Shown in pieces: positions 42,895 through 51,794 of a stretch of DNA of 64,000 nucleotides (the stretch's first letter is position 1; the number at the start of each line of letters is the position of its first letter). Below the pieces are notes generated by a model, which saw only the letters and a program-made list of their open reading frames with translations, did not search any database and was not told where the DNA came from. Location: positions 124,001-188,000 of the forward strand of contig NZ_CADIJR010000001.1 of NCBI RefSeq assembly GCF_902859645.1. Reading direction: 5' to 3'. Made by a program: the position numbers and the translations under genes. The DNA is from Achromobacter insuavis. GTDB taxonomy: Bacteria > Pseudomonadota > Gammaproteobacteria > Burkholderiales > Burkholderiaceae_B.

Positions 42895-43374
42895 ATGACC
42901 CAGCGTTTGAATTACTTCCAGGTTTCCGCCGAACTGTCCAAGCACTACCTCGACTTCAGCACCGCGCTGAAAAAGACGGCCGTGATCCGGGAATTCAATG
43001 ACCTCGTGACTATCCGCGCCTCGCAGATCAATGGCTGCGGCTTCTGCCTGGACATGCACATCAAGCAGGCCAAGATCGGCGGCGAGCGCGAGCTGCGGCT
43101 GCACCACATCGCCATCTGGCGTGAGTCCACCCTGTTCAGCCCGCGCGAGCGCGCCGCGCTGGAATGGACCGAGGCGTTGACCACGCTGCACCCGCATGGC
43201 GTGTCCGACGCGGTGTACGAACAGGTCCGCGGCCAGTTGTCCGAAGCCGAAATCTCGGACCTCACCTTCCTGGTGGTGGGCATCAACGGCTGGAACCGCC
43301 TGAACGTCGCCTTCCGCACCGAGCCGGGCTCCGCCGACGCCGCGTTCGGCCTGGACAAGGCCGGGTTGAAGTAA
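42895..43374 (+). CDS. Carboxymuconolactone decarboxylase / AhpD-like protein
   Basis: A 159-aa CMD-family protein with the redox CxxC site in RASQINGCGFCLDMHIKQAK and the following HHIAIWRESTLFSPRERAALEWTEALT. AhpD-like proteins act as alkylhydroperoxidases or related antioxidant enzymes. ATG 42895 (MTQRLNYF) begins the domain and AAAGG lies about 10 nt upstream; the frame extends further up into the repeat region, but without homology. It is convergent with the MocR gene. Confidence 0.9.
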   Translation: MTQRLNYFQVSAELSKHYLDFSTALKKTAVIREFNDLVTIRASQINGCGFCLDMHIKQAKIGGERELRLHHIAIWRESTLFSPRERAALEWTEALTTLHPHGVSDAVYEQVRGQLSEAEISDLTFLVVGINGWNRLNVAFRTEPGSADAAFGLDKAGLK

Positions 43375-43428
43375 GCGGGATTGAGGCGGACGGCGGCGTC
43401 GTCTTGCCCATGGGCAAGACGCGGGTCG

Positions 43429-44844
43429 CTACATAAGTTCCAGGATGCGGCGCCCGAGCTGCTCGGCGCGCTCCTGGGACTCGATGTTGGTGAAGCTCAT
43501 CAAGAGTCCGGCGCCGCATGGGGCGGCGGTCGTCCAGCGCGACAGGGCGTGCGCATAGATGCCGTGCTCGACCATGCGTTGCGCCAGCGGGCGGTCCGTC
43601 TGGTGGCCCTGCATCCGCACCAGCAGATGCATGCCGCCCGGTTGCGGATTGATCGGCATGGCGGGGCCGAACACCTTGGCCAGTCCCGCGGCCGTGGCGT
43701 TGCGGCGCTCCGAATAGAGCCGCCGCATGCGCTGGATGTGGCGGGCGAAGTGGCCCTCCAGCATGAAGGCGCTGACCAGCGCCTGGGTCAGGCCCGGAAT
43801 GCCGTTGCCCAGCACCCGGTTCACATCCTCGAAGCGCCGCACCTGGGCCTCGGGCACCACCAGGTAGGCCAGGCGGATGCCGGGAAACATGACCTTGCTG
43901 AAGGTGCCCGCATAGAGCACGCGGCCCTGGCGGTCCAGGCTCTTCAGGGCCGGCAGCGGCCGGCTGACGTAGCGGTACTCGCCGTCGTAGTCGTCTTCCA
44001 CGATCCAGCGCTGATTGCGCTCGGCCCACTCCAGCAGCGCCTGACGGCGCGTCAGCGACAGCGTCACGCTCAGCGGGCTTTGGTGCGCGGGCGTGACGAC
44101 CGCGGCGCTCGCCTGCGGCGCCTGCGCGATGCCCTGCGCCACCATGATGCCTTCGGCATCGACTTCCACCGGCGCGAGCGTCAGGCCCGAGTGCTTCAAC
44201 AGCTCACGCGTCGGCGGGTAGCCGGGGTCTTCCACCCAGACCTCGTCGCCGGGCTGCAGCAGCGCCTGGATCACCAGGTTCAGGCTCTCGCGATAGCCGG
44301 ACGTGATGAACACTTGCGCCGGCGAGCAGTGGATGCCGCGCGCGACCTGCAGGTGCGCGGCGATCGCGGTGCGCAGCGCGGGCAGGCCGTCGGCGGGCGG
44401 GTAGGACAGGTCGGCCGCCTGCGTGGCGCGCAGGTGGCGGGCGCCGAGCCGCGCCCAGATCTTGCGCGGAAAGGCGTCCAGCGCCGGCAGGCCCATCTGG
44501 AACGGCAGCAGCGTCGGCGGCTGGCGCCAGATGTCGGGGTCCGCCTTGGCGGGCGGCGGCAGCGGCCGGGGCGCGGCCTGCGCCTGCAGGCCGGGGGTGA
44601 CCACGGTGCCGGCCTGGCCGCGCGGCTGCACATAGCCTTCGGCGTGCAGCAGCGAATAGGCCATCTCGATGGTGCCGCGCGCCACGCCCAGGTCCTTGGC
44701 CAGCGCGCGCGCCGACGGGATGCGGTCGCCCGGCTTGAGCGTGCCCTGGGCGATCGCGCCGCGGAAGCGCTCGTAGACCTGCCGGTACAGCGGTTCGTCG
44801 CCGGAAGCGGCGGGCGGCAGGCTGGCAAGGGAAGAGGGCGTCAT
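43429..44844 (-). CDS. MocR/PdxR-type GntR-aminotransferase regulator
   Basis: A 471-aa fusion. The N-terminal GntR winged helix is EPLYRQVYERFRGAIAQGTLKPGDRIPSARALAKDLGVARGTI; the C-terminal fold-type I aminotransferase-like domain carries VEDPGYPP, VTPAHQSPLSVTLS, IVEDDYDGEYRY and the PLP-lysine region YAGTFSKVMFPGIRLAYLV. It is divergent from the GNAT-azoreductase pair, with direct repeats between, so it probably regulates them in response to PLP or an amino compound. Confidence 0.92.
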   Translation of the reverse strand: MTPSSLASLPPAASGDEPLYRQVYERFRGAIAQGTLKPGDRIPSARALAKDLGVARGTIEMAYSLLHAEGYVQPRGQAGTVVTPGLQAQAAPRPLPPPAKADPDIWRQPPTLLPFQMGLPALDAFPRKIWARLGARHLRATQAADLSYPPADGLPALRTAIAAHLQVARGIHCSPAQVFITSGYRESLNLVIQALLQPGDEVWVEDPGYPPTRELLKHSGLTLAPVEVDAEGIMVAQGIAQAPQASAAVVTPAHQSPLSVTLSLTRRQALLEWAERNQRWIVEDDYDGEYRYVSRPLPALKSLDRQGRVLYAGTFSKVMFPGIRLAYLVVPEAQVRRFEDVNRVLGNGIPGLTQALVSAFMLEGHFARHIQRMRRLYSERRNATAAGLAKVFGPAMPINPQPGGMHLLVRMQGHQTDRPLAQRMVEHGIYAHALSRWTTAAPCGAGLLMSFTNIESQERAEQLGRRILELM

Positions 44845-44861
44845 GGCCTAGTCGAAAGGTC

Positions 44862-44885
44862 AATTTATGGTTCTTCAAATTATGG
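44862..44885. promoter_or_regulatory. Direct repeats, candidate MocR operator
   Basis: AATTTATGG (44862-44870) and AAATTATGG (44877-44885) are direct repeats with 15-bp periodicity in the MocR-GNAT intergenic region. MocR-type regulators generally bind direct repeats. The repeats are short, so this is tentative. Confidence 0.4.
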
Positions 44886-44954
44886 CATGGCTTCCTTAGC
44901 ATCATGGTTGTGCCCGCCCTGGCGGCGGGTGGTTTCTTTCAAGACAGGATCCTC

Positions 44955-45401
44955 ATGAGTCAACAGGACATCCGCCCTATCGAATCCGCCGAGGCGCTGC
45001 GCGCCTGCTTTCCGGTCATGCGCGAGTTGCGCCCGCACCTGGCCGACGAGCGCGATTTCGCCGACCGCGTCGCGCGCATGCGCGACGAGCATTACGCCCT
45101 GCTGGCGGTGTGGGAGGACGACGCGCCCGTCGCGCTGGCCGGCTACCGCTTCCAGGAAAACCTGATCTATGGCCGCTTCCTCTATGTCGACGACCTGGTC
45201 GTCACCGAGCGCAGCCGTGGCGCGCGTCATGGCGCCGCCCTGCTGCAGGCGCTCGAACGCATGGCGCGCGAGGCCGGCTGCGCCAAGCTGGTGCTGGACA
45301 CCGGGCTGGCCAATGCGCTGGCGCAGCGCTTCTACTTCCGTCAGGGATTGCTAACCGGGGCGATGCGTTTCAGCAAGGTGCTGGGGGAGCAAGCGGCATG
45401 A
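44955..45401 (+). CDS. GNAT acetyltransferase
   Basis: A 148-aa GNAT-fold acetyltransferase. The acetyl-CoA-binding region is VDDLVVTERSRGARHGAALLQALERMAREAGCAKLVLDTG, followed by RFYFRQGLL. The substrate is unknown. It overlaps the next gene's ATG (ATGA at 45398-45401), implying coupling to the flavodoxin-fold oxidoreductase. ATG 44955 follows AGGA. Confidence 0.9.
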   Translation: MSQQDIRPIESAEALRACFPVMRELRPHLADERDFADRVARMRDEHYALLAVWEDDAPVALAGYRFQENLIYGRFLYVDDLVVTERSRGARHGAALLQALERMAREAGCAKLVLDTGLANALAQRFYFRQGLLTGAMRFSKVLGEQAA

Positions 45402-46078
45402 GCGTCCTGCGTTTGACTTGCAGCCCGCGCGGCGCGGAATCGGAAAGCCACCGGCTGTCGCAGTTCGTCGTCGATGGCCTGGCGCGGGCGGATGCCGCGC
45501 GTGGCCGCGACCTCGTCGAGATCGACGCCAACCGGCTGCCGCATGTGGATGCCGAATACGCGTGGGCGCTGGGATCGCCCTCCGATCCGGACGGCGATCC
45601 CGCCGGATCGTTGCATCAGTCCGACCGCTTGATCCAATCGCTGGCCGACGCCGATTACGTCGTCATCGCCACGCCGATGCACAACTACACCGTGCCTTCG
45701 GCCTTGAAGGTGTGGATCGATCACGTGGTGCGGGTGCGCAGCACGTTCACCGTGACGCGCGAAGGCAAGATCGGGGTGCTGGCCGACAAGCCGGTGTTCG
45801 TGGCGGTGTCGTCGGGCGGCCTGTTCTCCGGGGGCGAGGCGCGCCAGCCGGATTTCCTGACGCCCTATCTGAAAGTGGCGCTGGCCACCATCGGCCTGAA
45901 GCGCCTGACGTTCTTTTCGGTGGAAGGCACCGCGATGGGGGGACAGGCGCTGGAGGCGGCACGGCTGCGGACTCAGGCGGAAATCGCGGCGTACTTCGCG
46001 GATGCGGCCGACACCCTGGCCGAGGTTGCCGTTCAGGCGCCGCGCGGGGGCTCCCTTTTCAGCACAGATAGGCCCTAG
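45398..46078 (+). CDS. FMN-dependent azoreductase / NAD(P)H oxidoreductase
   Basis: A 226-aa flavodoxin-fold protein of the AzoR group. The FMN phosphate-binding N-terminus is LRLTCSPRGAESESHRLSQ, and the core is ADYVVIATPMHNYTVPSALKVWIDHVVRVRSTFTVT, with VFVAVSSGGLFSGG. Such enzymes reduce quinones or azo compounds with NAD(P)H. It is coupled to the GNAT gene upstream. Its stop codon overlaps the stop of the convergent Imm33-like gene in the tetranucleotide CTAG. Confidence 0.9.
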   Translation: MSVLRLTCSPRGAESESHRLSQFVVDGLARADAARGRDLVEIDANRLPHVDAEYAWALGSPSDPDGDPAGSLHQSDRLIQSLADADYVVIATPMHNYTVPSALKVWIDHVVRVRSTFTVTREGKIGVLADKPVFVAVSSGGLFSGGEARQPDFLTPYLKVALATIGLKRLTFFSVEGTAMGGQALEAARLRTQAEIAAYFADAADTLAEVAVQAPRGGSLFSTDRP

Positions 46079-46407
46079 GCGTCCATCCACACGTCTTCGT
46101 AGCCCTGGTCGTCGATGATGAACTTCGCGCCTGGCGGCAGGCGCAGGTAATCGACGACCCGCGGCAGCAGCGTCGCCAGATGCGCGGTGTGAAGGGGCTG
46201 GTAGAAGTCGTCGGCGTCCGAGTATTCGCCGCCGTGGATGAACCAGCTGACGGTGCCGTCGCGCGGCAACGCGATGCGCGTGCCGTAAATCGGCGTGGCG
46301 CCAAGGGTATGCAGGGCGACCGCGACCATCTCTTCCGGCGCCATGCCCTGCATGCCGTATCGGGCGCAGATCTCGTCCTGTGCAGCCGTTCGCGGGGGTG
46401 TCGTCAT
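46075..46407 (-). CDS. Imm33-like / uncharacterised small protein
   Basis: A 110-aa cytoplasmic protein ending in GTVSWFIHGGEYSDADDFYQPLH...YLRLPPGAKFIIDDQGYEDVWMD. The pattern W-x-GEYS-D-DFxxPLH plus LPPGxxFxxDxGYEDVWxD resembles proteins annotated as Imm33-like. I cannot confirm an immunity role and no toxin gene is adjacent. Start 46407 (MTTPPRT) is chosen because the longer frame would run across a tRNA terminator; 46416 is an alternative. It is convergent with the azoreductase, sharing stop-codon bases. Confidence 0.6.
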   Translation of the reverse strand: MTTPPRTAAQDEICARYGMQGMAPEEMVAVALHTLGATPIYGTRIALPRDGTVSWFIHGGEYSDADDFYQPLHTAHLATLLPRVVDYLRLPPGAKFIIDDQGYEDVWMDA

Positions 46408-46459
46408 GCAGGCCATTTCCGGTTGTTGTCGCGAATGTGTGATTGTCGCCGCGGAAATG

Positions 46460-46482
46460 AAAAAAGGGCCCGCAGGCCCTTT
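46460..46482 (-). terminator. Terminator of tRNA-Gly copy 3
   Basis: On the minus strand AAAGGGCC-TGCG-GGCCC is followed by a run of six T (complement of 46460-46465). It lies about 40 bp downstream of tRNA-Gly copy 3 and before the Imm33-like start. Confidence 0.85.
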
Positions 46483-46522
46483 CTTGCAACATGCGCAGTG
46501 TGAAGACACTGCCCATAAAATC

Positions 46523-46598
46523 TGGAGCGGGAGACGAGTCTCGAACTCGCGACCTCAACCTTGGCAAGGTTGCGCTCTACCAACTGAGCTACTCCCGC
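46523..46598 (-). tRNA. tRNA-Gly (GCC), copy 3
   Basis: Identical 76-nt gene to the two copies near 42.1-42.7 kb. Upstream on the minus strand, TAGAAT followed by GCGCGCC (46722-46710) is a candidate -10 plus GC-rich stringent discriminator. Confidence 0.98.
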
Positions 46599-46882
46599 AT
46601 GGGTCCGCAATTTCTGGCTTGGTGAAAACTCCACGCAGTGCCAGTGCAAACCATTTCTTATTGCCAACCACTTTCGCGGTTGCCTGATCAACTTGGTTAT
46701 CGATCAGAAGGCGCGCATTCTACATGATTTTTTTCAATCGTGCTTGCCGCTGGCAGATTGCCGGGGCAGGCGGATCGCGCTGAACTTCGCGTGGCCAAGG
46801 TTGCACTGAGTGCCGCCTGGCTGCCAAGCTCAATCAAGTAATATGAGCGAAGACAGAAAATATAGCACACCCGGTAGTATCC

Positions 46883-47917
46883 ATGTCAAATTCCTCTGCC
46901 ACCGCGCCTGTCCTGACCCCCGAGGCGCGGGACCTTTCCGCCTTGAACACCCTGGGCCTGGCGTCCACGGCCCAGGCCTGCGTCACGCTCGACGATGTGG
47001 CCCAACTGCCGGCGCTGTCGGCCCTGGCCGCGCGGCACGACCGGCTGCTGGTGCTGGGCGGCGGCAGCAATGTGGTGCTGCCCGAGACCGTGCCGGGCCT
47101 GGTGGCGCGCGTGGCGCTGCGCGGCGTGCGCCTGTTGCGGGCCGAGGCCGATGCGTGGCTGGTCGAAGCGGCCGCCGGCGAGACCTGGCATGGCTTCGTC
47201 GCCGAATGCGTGAAGCAGGGCTGGGACGGCCTGGAAAACCTGGCGTTGATCCCGGGCACGGTCGGCGCGGCGCCGGTGCAGAACATCGGCGCCTACGGCG
47301 TCGAGCTGGCCGATCGCTTCGACAGCCTGACCGCCTGGGACGTGCTGGCCGGCAGGTATGTCGAGATGAGCGCGGCCGATTGCCGCTTTGCTTATCGCGA
47401 CAGCGTCTTCAAGCATCAGCCGCCCGGCCGCTGGGTGATCGTGGCGGTGCGCTTGCGCTTGCCGCGGCCGTGGCGGCCGGTGCTGTCGTATCCGGATCTG
47501 CAGCGTCATCCCGGGCTGGCGGGCGAGCCGTCGGCGCGCGCCATCTTCGAGGCGGTCTGCGAGATCCGGCGCGCCAAGCTGCCGGACCCGGCGGTCACCG
47601 GCAACGCCGGCAGCTTTTTCAAGAACCCCATCGTATCGGCCGCGCAGCGCGAAGCGCTTGCCGCCCGTTATCCCGGCCTGGTGTCGTATCCACAGCCGGA
47701 CGGCGGCTACAAGCTGGCGGCTGGCTGGCTGATCGACCAGTGCGGCTGGAAGGGGCGCGCCCTCGGGGCGGCCGGGGTGCATGACCGGCAGGCGCTGGTG
47801 CTGGTGAACCGCGGCGGCGCCACCGCCGCCGACATCCTGGCGCTGGCGCGCGCGATCCAGGGCGCGGTCGCCGAACGCTACGGCGTGGCGCTGGAGCCGG
47901 AACCCGTGGTGGTGTGA
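46883..47917 (+). CDS. murB: UDP-N-acetylenolpyruvoylglucosamine reductase
   Basis: An FAD enzyme that reduces UDP-GlcNAc-enolpyruvate to UDP-MurNAc in peptidoglycan synthesis. It shows [14 protein letters not shown] (FAD pyrophosphate), [27 protein letters not shown], the catalytic-serine loop [11 protein letters not shown] and the C-terminal Glu region (ALEPEPVVV). It has 344 aa and is of the longer type I architecture, retaining the [10 protein letters not shown] segment. The 283-bp gap upstream holds the tRNA-Gly promoter but no further gene. Confidence 0.96.
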   Translation: MSNSSATAPVLTPEARDLSALNTLGLASTAQACVTLDDVAQLPALSALAARHDRLLVLGGGSNVVLPETVPGLVARVALRGVRLLRAEADAWLVEAAAGETWHGFVAECVKQGWDGLENLALIPGTVGAAPVQNIGAYGVELADRFDSLTAWDVLAGRYVEMSAADCRFAYRDSVFKHQPPGRWVIVAVRLRLPRPWRPVLSYPDLQRHPGLAGEPSARAIFEAVCEIRRAKLPDPAVTGNAGSFFKNPIVSAAQREALAARYPGLVSYPQPDGGYKLAAGWLIDQCGWKGRALGAAGVHDRQALVLVNRGGATAADILALARAIQGAVAERYGVALEPEPVVV

Positions 47918-47931
47918 GCGGACGCGCCACG

Positions 47932-47961
47932 AAAAAAAGGACCCTCGCGGGTCCTTTTTTT
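47932..47961. terminator. Bidirectional terminator between murB and dapB
   Basis: GGACCC (47939-47944), loop TCGC and GGGTCC (47949-47954), flanked by A7 on the left and T7 on the right, so it works for both convergent genes. Confidence 0.95.
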
Positions 47962-47976
47962 GTTGGCGCGGCGGGA

Positions 47977-48768
47977 TCAGAGACCCAGCACCGCCTGCAT
48001 GTCGTACAGGCCGTTGCGCTTGCCTTCCAGGAAGCGCGCGGCGCGCAATGCGCCTTCGGCATAGGTGGCGCGGCTGGCCGAGCGGTGGGTGATCTCGATG
48101 CGTTCGCCGATGCCGCAGAACGACACGGTGTGATCGCCGACGATATCGCCGCCGCGCAGTACCGAGAAGCCGATGGTGCCGGGCTTGCGCACGCCGGTGT
48201 CGCCGTGGCGGCTCCAGGTGGCCACGTCGGGCAGCGCGACGTCCCAGGCCGAGGCGATGGTCTCGCCCATCTTGAGCGCGGTGCCCGAGGGCGCGTCGAC
48301 CTTGTTGCGGTGATGCGCTTCGAACACTTCGACGTCATAGCCCGAATTCAGGATGCGGGCGGCCATGTCCAGCAGCTTGAGCGTGGCGTTCACGCCCACG
48401 CTCATGTTGGGCGCGAACACGATGGCGGTTTTCTGCGCGGCCACTTCGATGGCGGCGCGGCCGTTGTCGTCAAAGCCGGTGGTGCCGATGACGGCCTTCA
48501 CGCCCAGCTTGGCGCAGGCCTGCAGGTGTTCCAGCGTGCCTTCGGGGCGGGTGAAATCGATCAGGCAGTCGGCGTTGGCCAGCGCGGCCAGGTCGTCGGT
48601 GATGGCGACGCCGGTCTGCTGGCCCAGCGGCGCGCCCGCGTCCTGGCCCAGCGAGGGCGAACCCTGGCGGTCGAGCGCGACCGCCAGTTGCAGGCCGTCG
48701 GCCTTCAGGACGGCGTCGATCAGCATCTGGCCCATACGGCCGCTGGCGCCGGCGATAGCAATACGCAT
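47977..48768 (-). CDS. dapB: 4-hydroxy-tetrahydrodipicolinate reductase
   Basis: DapB reduces the DapA product using NAD(P)H on the route to lysine and meso-diaminopimelate. N-terminal dinucleotide motif [32 protein letters not shown]; catalytic [15 protein letters not shown] with the histidine pair; and C-terminal [13 protein letters not shown]. 263 aa. AAGGA lies upstream. It follows bamE by 16 bp and is probably co-transcribed. Confidence 0.97.
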   Translation of the reverse strand: MRIAIAGASGRMGQMLIDAVLKADGLQLAVALDRQGSPSLGQDAGAPLGQQTGVAITDDLAALANADCLIDFTRPEGTLEHLQACAKLGVKAVIGTTGFDDNGRAAIEVAAQKTAIVFAPNMSVGVNATLKLLDMAARILNSGYDVEVFEAHHRNKVDAPSGTALKMGETIASAWDVALPDVATWSRHGDTGVRKPGTIGFSVLRGGDIVGDHTVSFCGIGERIEITHRSASRATYAEGALRAARFLEGKRNGLYDMQAVLGL

Positions 48769-48784
48769 GAAGAAAATCCTTGGG

Positions 48785-49327
48785 TTAGCGCAGCGGCTCG
48801 GGCGCGTTGCCGGGCTGGCCAGGGTACTGGGTGATGGGGTTGGCGGGCGCGGCGGCGTCGCGCTTCTTCTGCTCTTCTTCCTGCTTGATCCGGGCCTCGT
48901 CCTCGCTCAGGCGCTTGTCGGCCTTTTCGTCGGCGGTGGCGCTGGGGGTGTTCAGCTGGTAGGGCTGCAGGTCGGGCTGCTTGTCGCCTTCCCAGCGGGT
49001 CAGCCGGTCGTTCTCGAACCAGACCGTGAACTTGCGTTCCTGGGCGTCGCCGTAGCCGGGCTTGTAGTAGTAGGGGTAATCCCAGCGGTTGGCGTGCAGC
49101 ACGCTGGTCAGGGTGGGGCTGCCGAGGGCGAAGCGCACCTGTTCGCGCGTCATGCCCGGTTGCAGCAGCGCGACCTGCTCCTGGGTGATCCAGTTGCCTT
49201 GCTGGACGCCGGCCTTATAGGGGAAGCCCCACTTGTCCCCCGTGCAGCCGGCAAGGGCGACGGCCAGGGCGGCGATGGCCAATCCGGTCTTGAGCGAGCG
49301 GGAAGGAATTCGTGCAATCATGGACAC
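48785..49327 (-). CDS. bamE: Outer-membrane protein assembly lipoprotein BamE
   Basis: A lipoprotein of the BAM complex (SmpA/OmlA family). Lipobox LAGC ends the signal peptide, then [40 protein letters not shown], the BamE core, and [10 protein letters not shown]. The C-terminal tail ([20 protein letters not shown]) is longer and charged compared with E. coli BamE. AGGGG 6 nt upstream favours the GTG at 49327; ATG 49321 is the alternative. It is divergent from fur, with dapB downstream. Confidence 0.93.
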   Translation of the reverse strand: MSMIARIPSRSLKTGLAIAALAVALAGCTGDKWGFPYKAGVQQGNWITQEQVALLQPGMTREQVRFALGSPTLTSVLHANRWDYPYYYKPGYGDAQERKFTVWFENDRLTRWEGDKQPDLQPYQLNTPSATADEKADKRLSEDEARIKQEEEQKKRDAAAPANPITQYPGQPGNAPEPLR

Positions 49328-49477
49328 TACGCGCCCCTATTATTTGGAAGCAGACAAAACCGTTATCATAAAGGTTTCATAAGGATAGTTCTGCGGGGCG
49401 GCAGGAATTCTGGGAAGCCGGCTCGCGGTTACCCGGTATCCTTGCCCATGCCAACGCGGACGGAGAGCGATTACACC

Positions 49478-49897
49478 ATGAGCGACCAAAGCGAACTGAA
49501 AAACATGGGTTTGAAGGCGACTTTCCCGCGCCTGAAAATTCTTGATATCTTCCGTAAGTCTGACCAGCGCCACCTCAGCGCCGAAGACGTCTACCGGGCC
49601 CTGATCGGCGAAAACGTCGAAATCGGCCTGGCCACCGTCTATCGCGTGCTGACCCAGTTCGAACAGGCCGGCATCCTTGCCCGCAGCCAGTTCGACAGCG
49701 GCAAGGCCGTGTTCGAGCTCAATGACGGCGATCACCACGATCACCTGATCTGCACGAACTGCGGCAAAGTGGTCGAATTCTCGGACCCGGACATCGAAAA
49801 GCGCCAGCAGAAGATCGCCAAGGACAACGGCTTCGCGCTGGAAAGCCACGCCATGGTGCTGTACGGCATCTGCGGCAGCTGCCTGAAAGGCCGCTGA
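49478..49897 (+). CDS. fur: Ferric uptake regulator
   Basis: A 139-aa Fe2+-responsive repressor. Winged-helix segment [14 protein letters not shown] and [34 protein letters not shown]; metal sites HHDH (86-89), CTNCGK (Cys92, Cys95) and CGSC (Cys132, Cys135). It would act on the Fur box at 23174-23192. GGAGAG lies 10 nt before ATG 49478. It is divergent from bamE, a common beta-proteobacterial arrangement. A strong terminator follows. Confidence 0.98.
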   Translation: MSDQSELKNMGLKATFPRLKILDIFRKSDQRHLSAEDVYRALIGENVEIGLATVYRVLTQFEQAGILARSQFDSGKAVFELNDGDHHDHLICTNCGKVVEFSDPDIEKRQQKIAKDNGFALESHAMVLYGICGSCLKGR

Positions 49898-49952
49898 GCT
49901 TTTCCGCGTTCGACCCTGACCACGGCCGCGCTCGCCGTGGTTCAGTGAAAGC

Positions 49953-49984
49953 AAAAGCCCCTTCTTCAAGAAGGGGCTTTTTTT
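49953..49984 (+). terminator. Terminator after fur
   Basis: AAAAGCCCCTTCTT (49953-49966) and its perfect complement (49968-49981) form a 14-bp palindrome with a single central base, followed by T to 49984. The A-rich left side also serves the convergent recN transcript. Confidence 0.95.
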
Positions 49985-50119
49985 ATTCCCGGACTGAATC
50001 GGGGCGACAGGCTGGCGGGATATGGGCTGCCGGCGCGGGGGCAGCCCCTGGATTCGGACGACCGAAAACCGGCCTGCGGGCGGCGAGGCTGCGGGGCTGA
50101 GGCCTGGACGGCAACCGGC

Positions 50120-51781
50120 TCAGGCCGGCGCGCGGCCGATGCCGGCCAGCATTTCGCGGGCGTGTTCGCGGGTGGTGGCGGTGAGCTTGATGCCGCCCAG
50201 CATGCGGGCGATTTCCTCGACCCGGGCGCCGTCGTCCAGTTCCTCGATGCGCGAGCGGGTGGTGCCGCGCGATTCGGTCTTGCTGACCAGGAATTGGTTG
50301 TTGCCGCAGGCCGCGACCTGCGGCAGGTGGGTGACACACAGCACCTGGTGACGTTCGCCCAGTTCGCGCAGCAGCTTGCCGACCGCTTCGGCCACCGCGC
50401 CGCCGACGCCGCTGTCGACTTCGTCGAAGATCAGCGTGGGCACGCGCGCGGCGCGGCTGGCGATGACCGACAGCGCCAGCGAGATGCGCGACAGTTCGCC
50501 GCCGGAAGCGATCTTGGCCAGCGGCCGCGGCGTGGTGCCGGCGTGGCCGGCCACCAGGAATTCGACCTGCTCGTTACCATGCGCCGACGGCGCGGCCGCA
50601 GCCAGCGTGGGTTCGAACTTGCCGCCCTGCATGGCCAGCGTCTGCATCGCCTGGGTGACCTGCTTGCCGAGGTCCTTGGCGATCTTGCGGCGCGCCGTGG
50701 TGAGCTTGGCGGCGGCGGCGTCGTACTGCGCCTGCGCCGCCTGCGCCTGGGCCCGCAGCGCGTCGATGTCGGCGGCGGCCTGCAATGCGGAGAGTTCGGC
50801 GTGCAGGCTGTCGCGCAGCGCGCACAGCCCGTCGGGTTCGGTGCGGAACTTGCGCGCAGTCTCGAACACGGCGCTCAGGCGAGCTTCGAGGTCGGCCAGG
50901 CGGCGTGGATCGAGATCGACGCGGCTGACGTAGTTGTTCAGGTCGGACACGGCTTCGCTAATGGCGATGCGGGCCGACTCGAGTTCGTCGTAGATGCCCT
51001 GCAGGCCGGTGTCGTGCCGCAGCATCTGCTGGATGCGGTGATTGGCCGAGGTCAGCCGATGGTGGGCCGAATCGCCCTCGCCGTCGAGCGCATCGAGGAT
51101 CTGCGTGGCGCCGTCCAGCAGCGATTGCGAGTGCGACAGGCGCGTGTGTTCGGCCTGCAGCGATTCCCATTCGTCCGGCGCCAGGCCCAGGCGGTCGAGT
51201 TCGTCGACCTGCCATTGCAGCCGTTCGCGTTCGGTGGCCAGGCCGGCGGCATCCTTTTCGGCGGATTCGAGCTGGCGCGCCAGCGCGCGCCATTGCTTCC
51301 AGGCCTGGCCGACGGCCTGGCGCAGGTCGCCGTGGCCGCCGTGCGCATCCAGCAGGTCGCGCTGGGCCTCGGGCCGCATCAGGCTCTGGTGCGCGTGCTG
51401 GCCGTGGATGTCGACCAGGCTGTCGCCCAGTTCGCGCAGTTGCGCGACCGTGGCGGGCGTGCCGTTGATGTAGGCGCGGCTGCGGCCCTGCGCGTCGATC
51501 ACGCGGCGCAGCGACAGTTCCTCGTCGGCGTCGATCTCGCGTTCGGCCAGCCAGGCGTTCAGCGCCGGCGGCGTGTCGAAGACGGCGGTGATGTCGGCGC
51601 GCGCGGCGCCTTCGCGCAGGACGCTGACGTCGCCGCGTTCGCCCAGCGCCAGCGCCAGCGCGTCGATGAGAATGGATTTGCCCGCGCCGGTCTCGCCGGA
51701 GAAGACGGTGAAGCCGGGACCGAAATGGATCTCGGTCTGCTCGACGATGACGAAGTCGCGGATGTGCAGGGTGCGCAGCAT
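50120..51781 (-). CDS. recN: DNA repair protein RecN
   Basis: An SMC-like ATPase for double-strand-break repair. Walker A GETGAGKS (29-36), a long central coiled coil (QWRALARQLESAEKDAAGLATERERLQ and onward), C-terminal signature KIASGGELSRISLALSVI and Walker B PTLIFDEVDSGVGG. At 553 aa it matches RecN. It begins 13 bp after the nadK stop, a conserved nadK-recN pair. Confidence 0.97.
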   Translation of the reverse strand: MLRTLHIRDFVIVEQTEIHFGPGFTVFSGETGAGKSILIDALALALGERGDVSVLREGAARADITAVFDTPPALNAWLAEREIDADEELSLRRVIDAQGRSRAYINGTPATVAQLRELGDSLVDIHGQHAHQSLMRPEAQRDLLDAHGGHGDLRQAVGQAWKQWRALARQLESAEKDAAGLATERERLQWQVDELDRLGLAPDEWESLQAEHTRLSHSQSLLDGATQILDALDGEGDSAHHRLTSANHRIQQMLRHDTGLQGIYDELESARIAISEAVSDLNNYVSRVDLDPRRLADLEARLSAVFETARKFRTEPDGLCALRDSLHAELSALQAAADIDALRAQAQAAQAQYDAAAAKLTTARRKIAKDLGKQVTQAMQTLAMQGGKFEPTLAAAAPSAHGNEQVEFLVAGHAGTTPRPLAKIASGGELSRISLALSVIASRAARVPTLIFDEVDSGVGGAVAEAVGKLLRELGERHQVLCVTHLPQVAACGNNQFLVSKTESRGTTRSRIEELDDGARVEEIARMLGGIKLTATTREHAREMLAGIGRAPA

Positions 51782-51794
51782 GTCGGGGCGCTTA

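Noticed and set aside
46408-46509. N-terminal extension of the Imm33-like protein
   Set aside because: It runs through the tRNA-Gly terminator hairpin at 46460-46482, so the start must be downstream.
42002-46598. Integrative element between the tRNA-Gly genes
   Set aside because: No integrase, excision gene or att direct repeats beyond the tRNA copies themselves; genes in the block have host-like composition.
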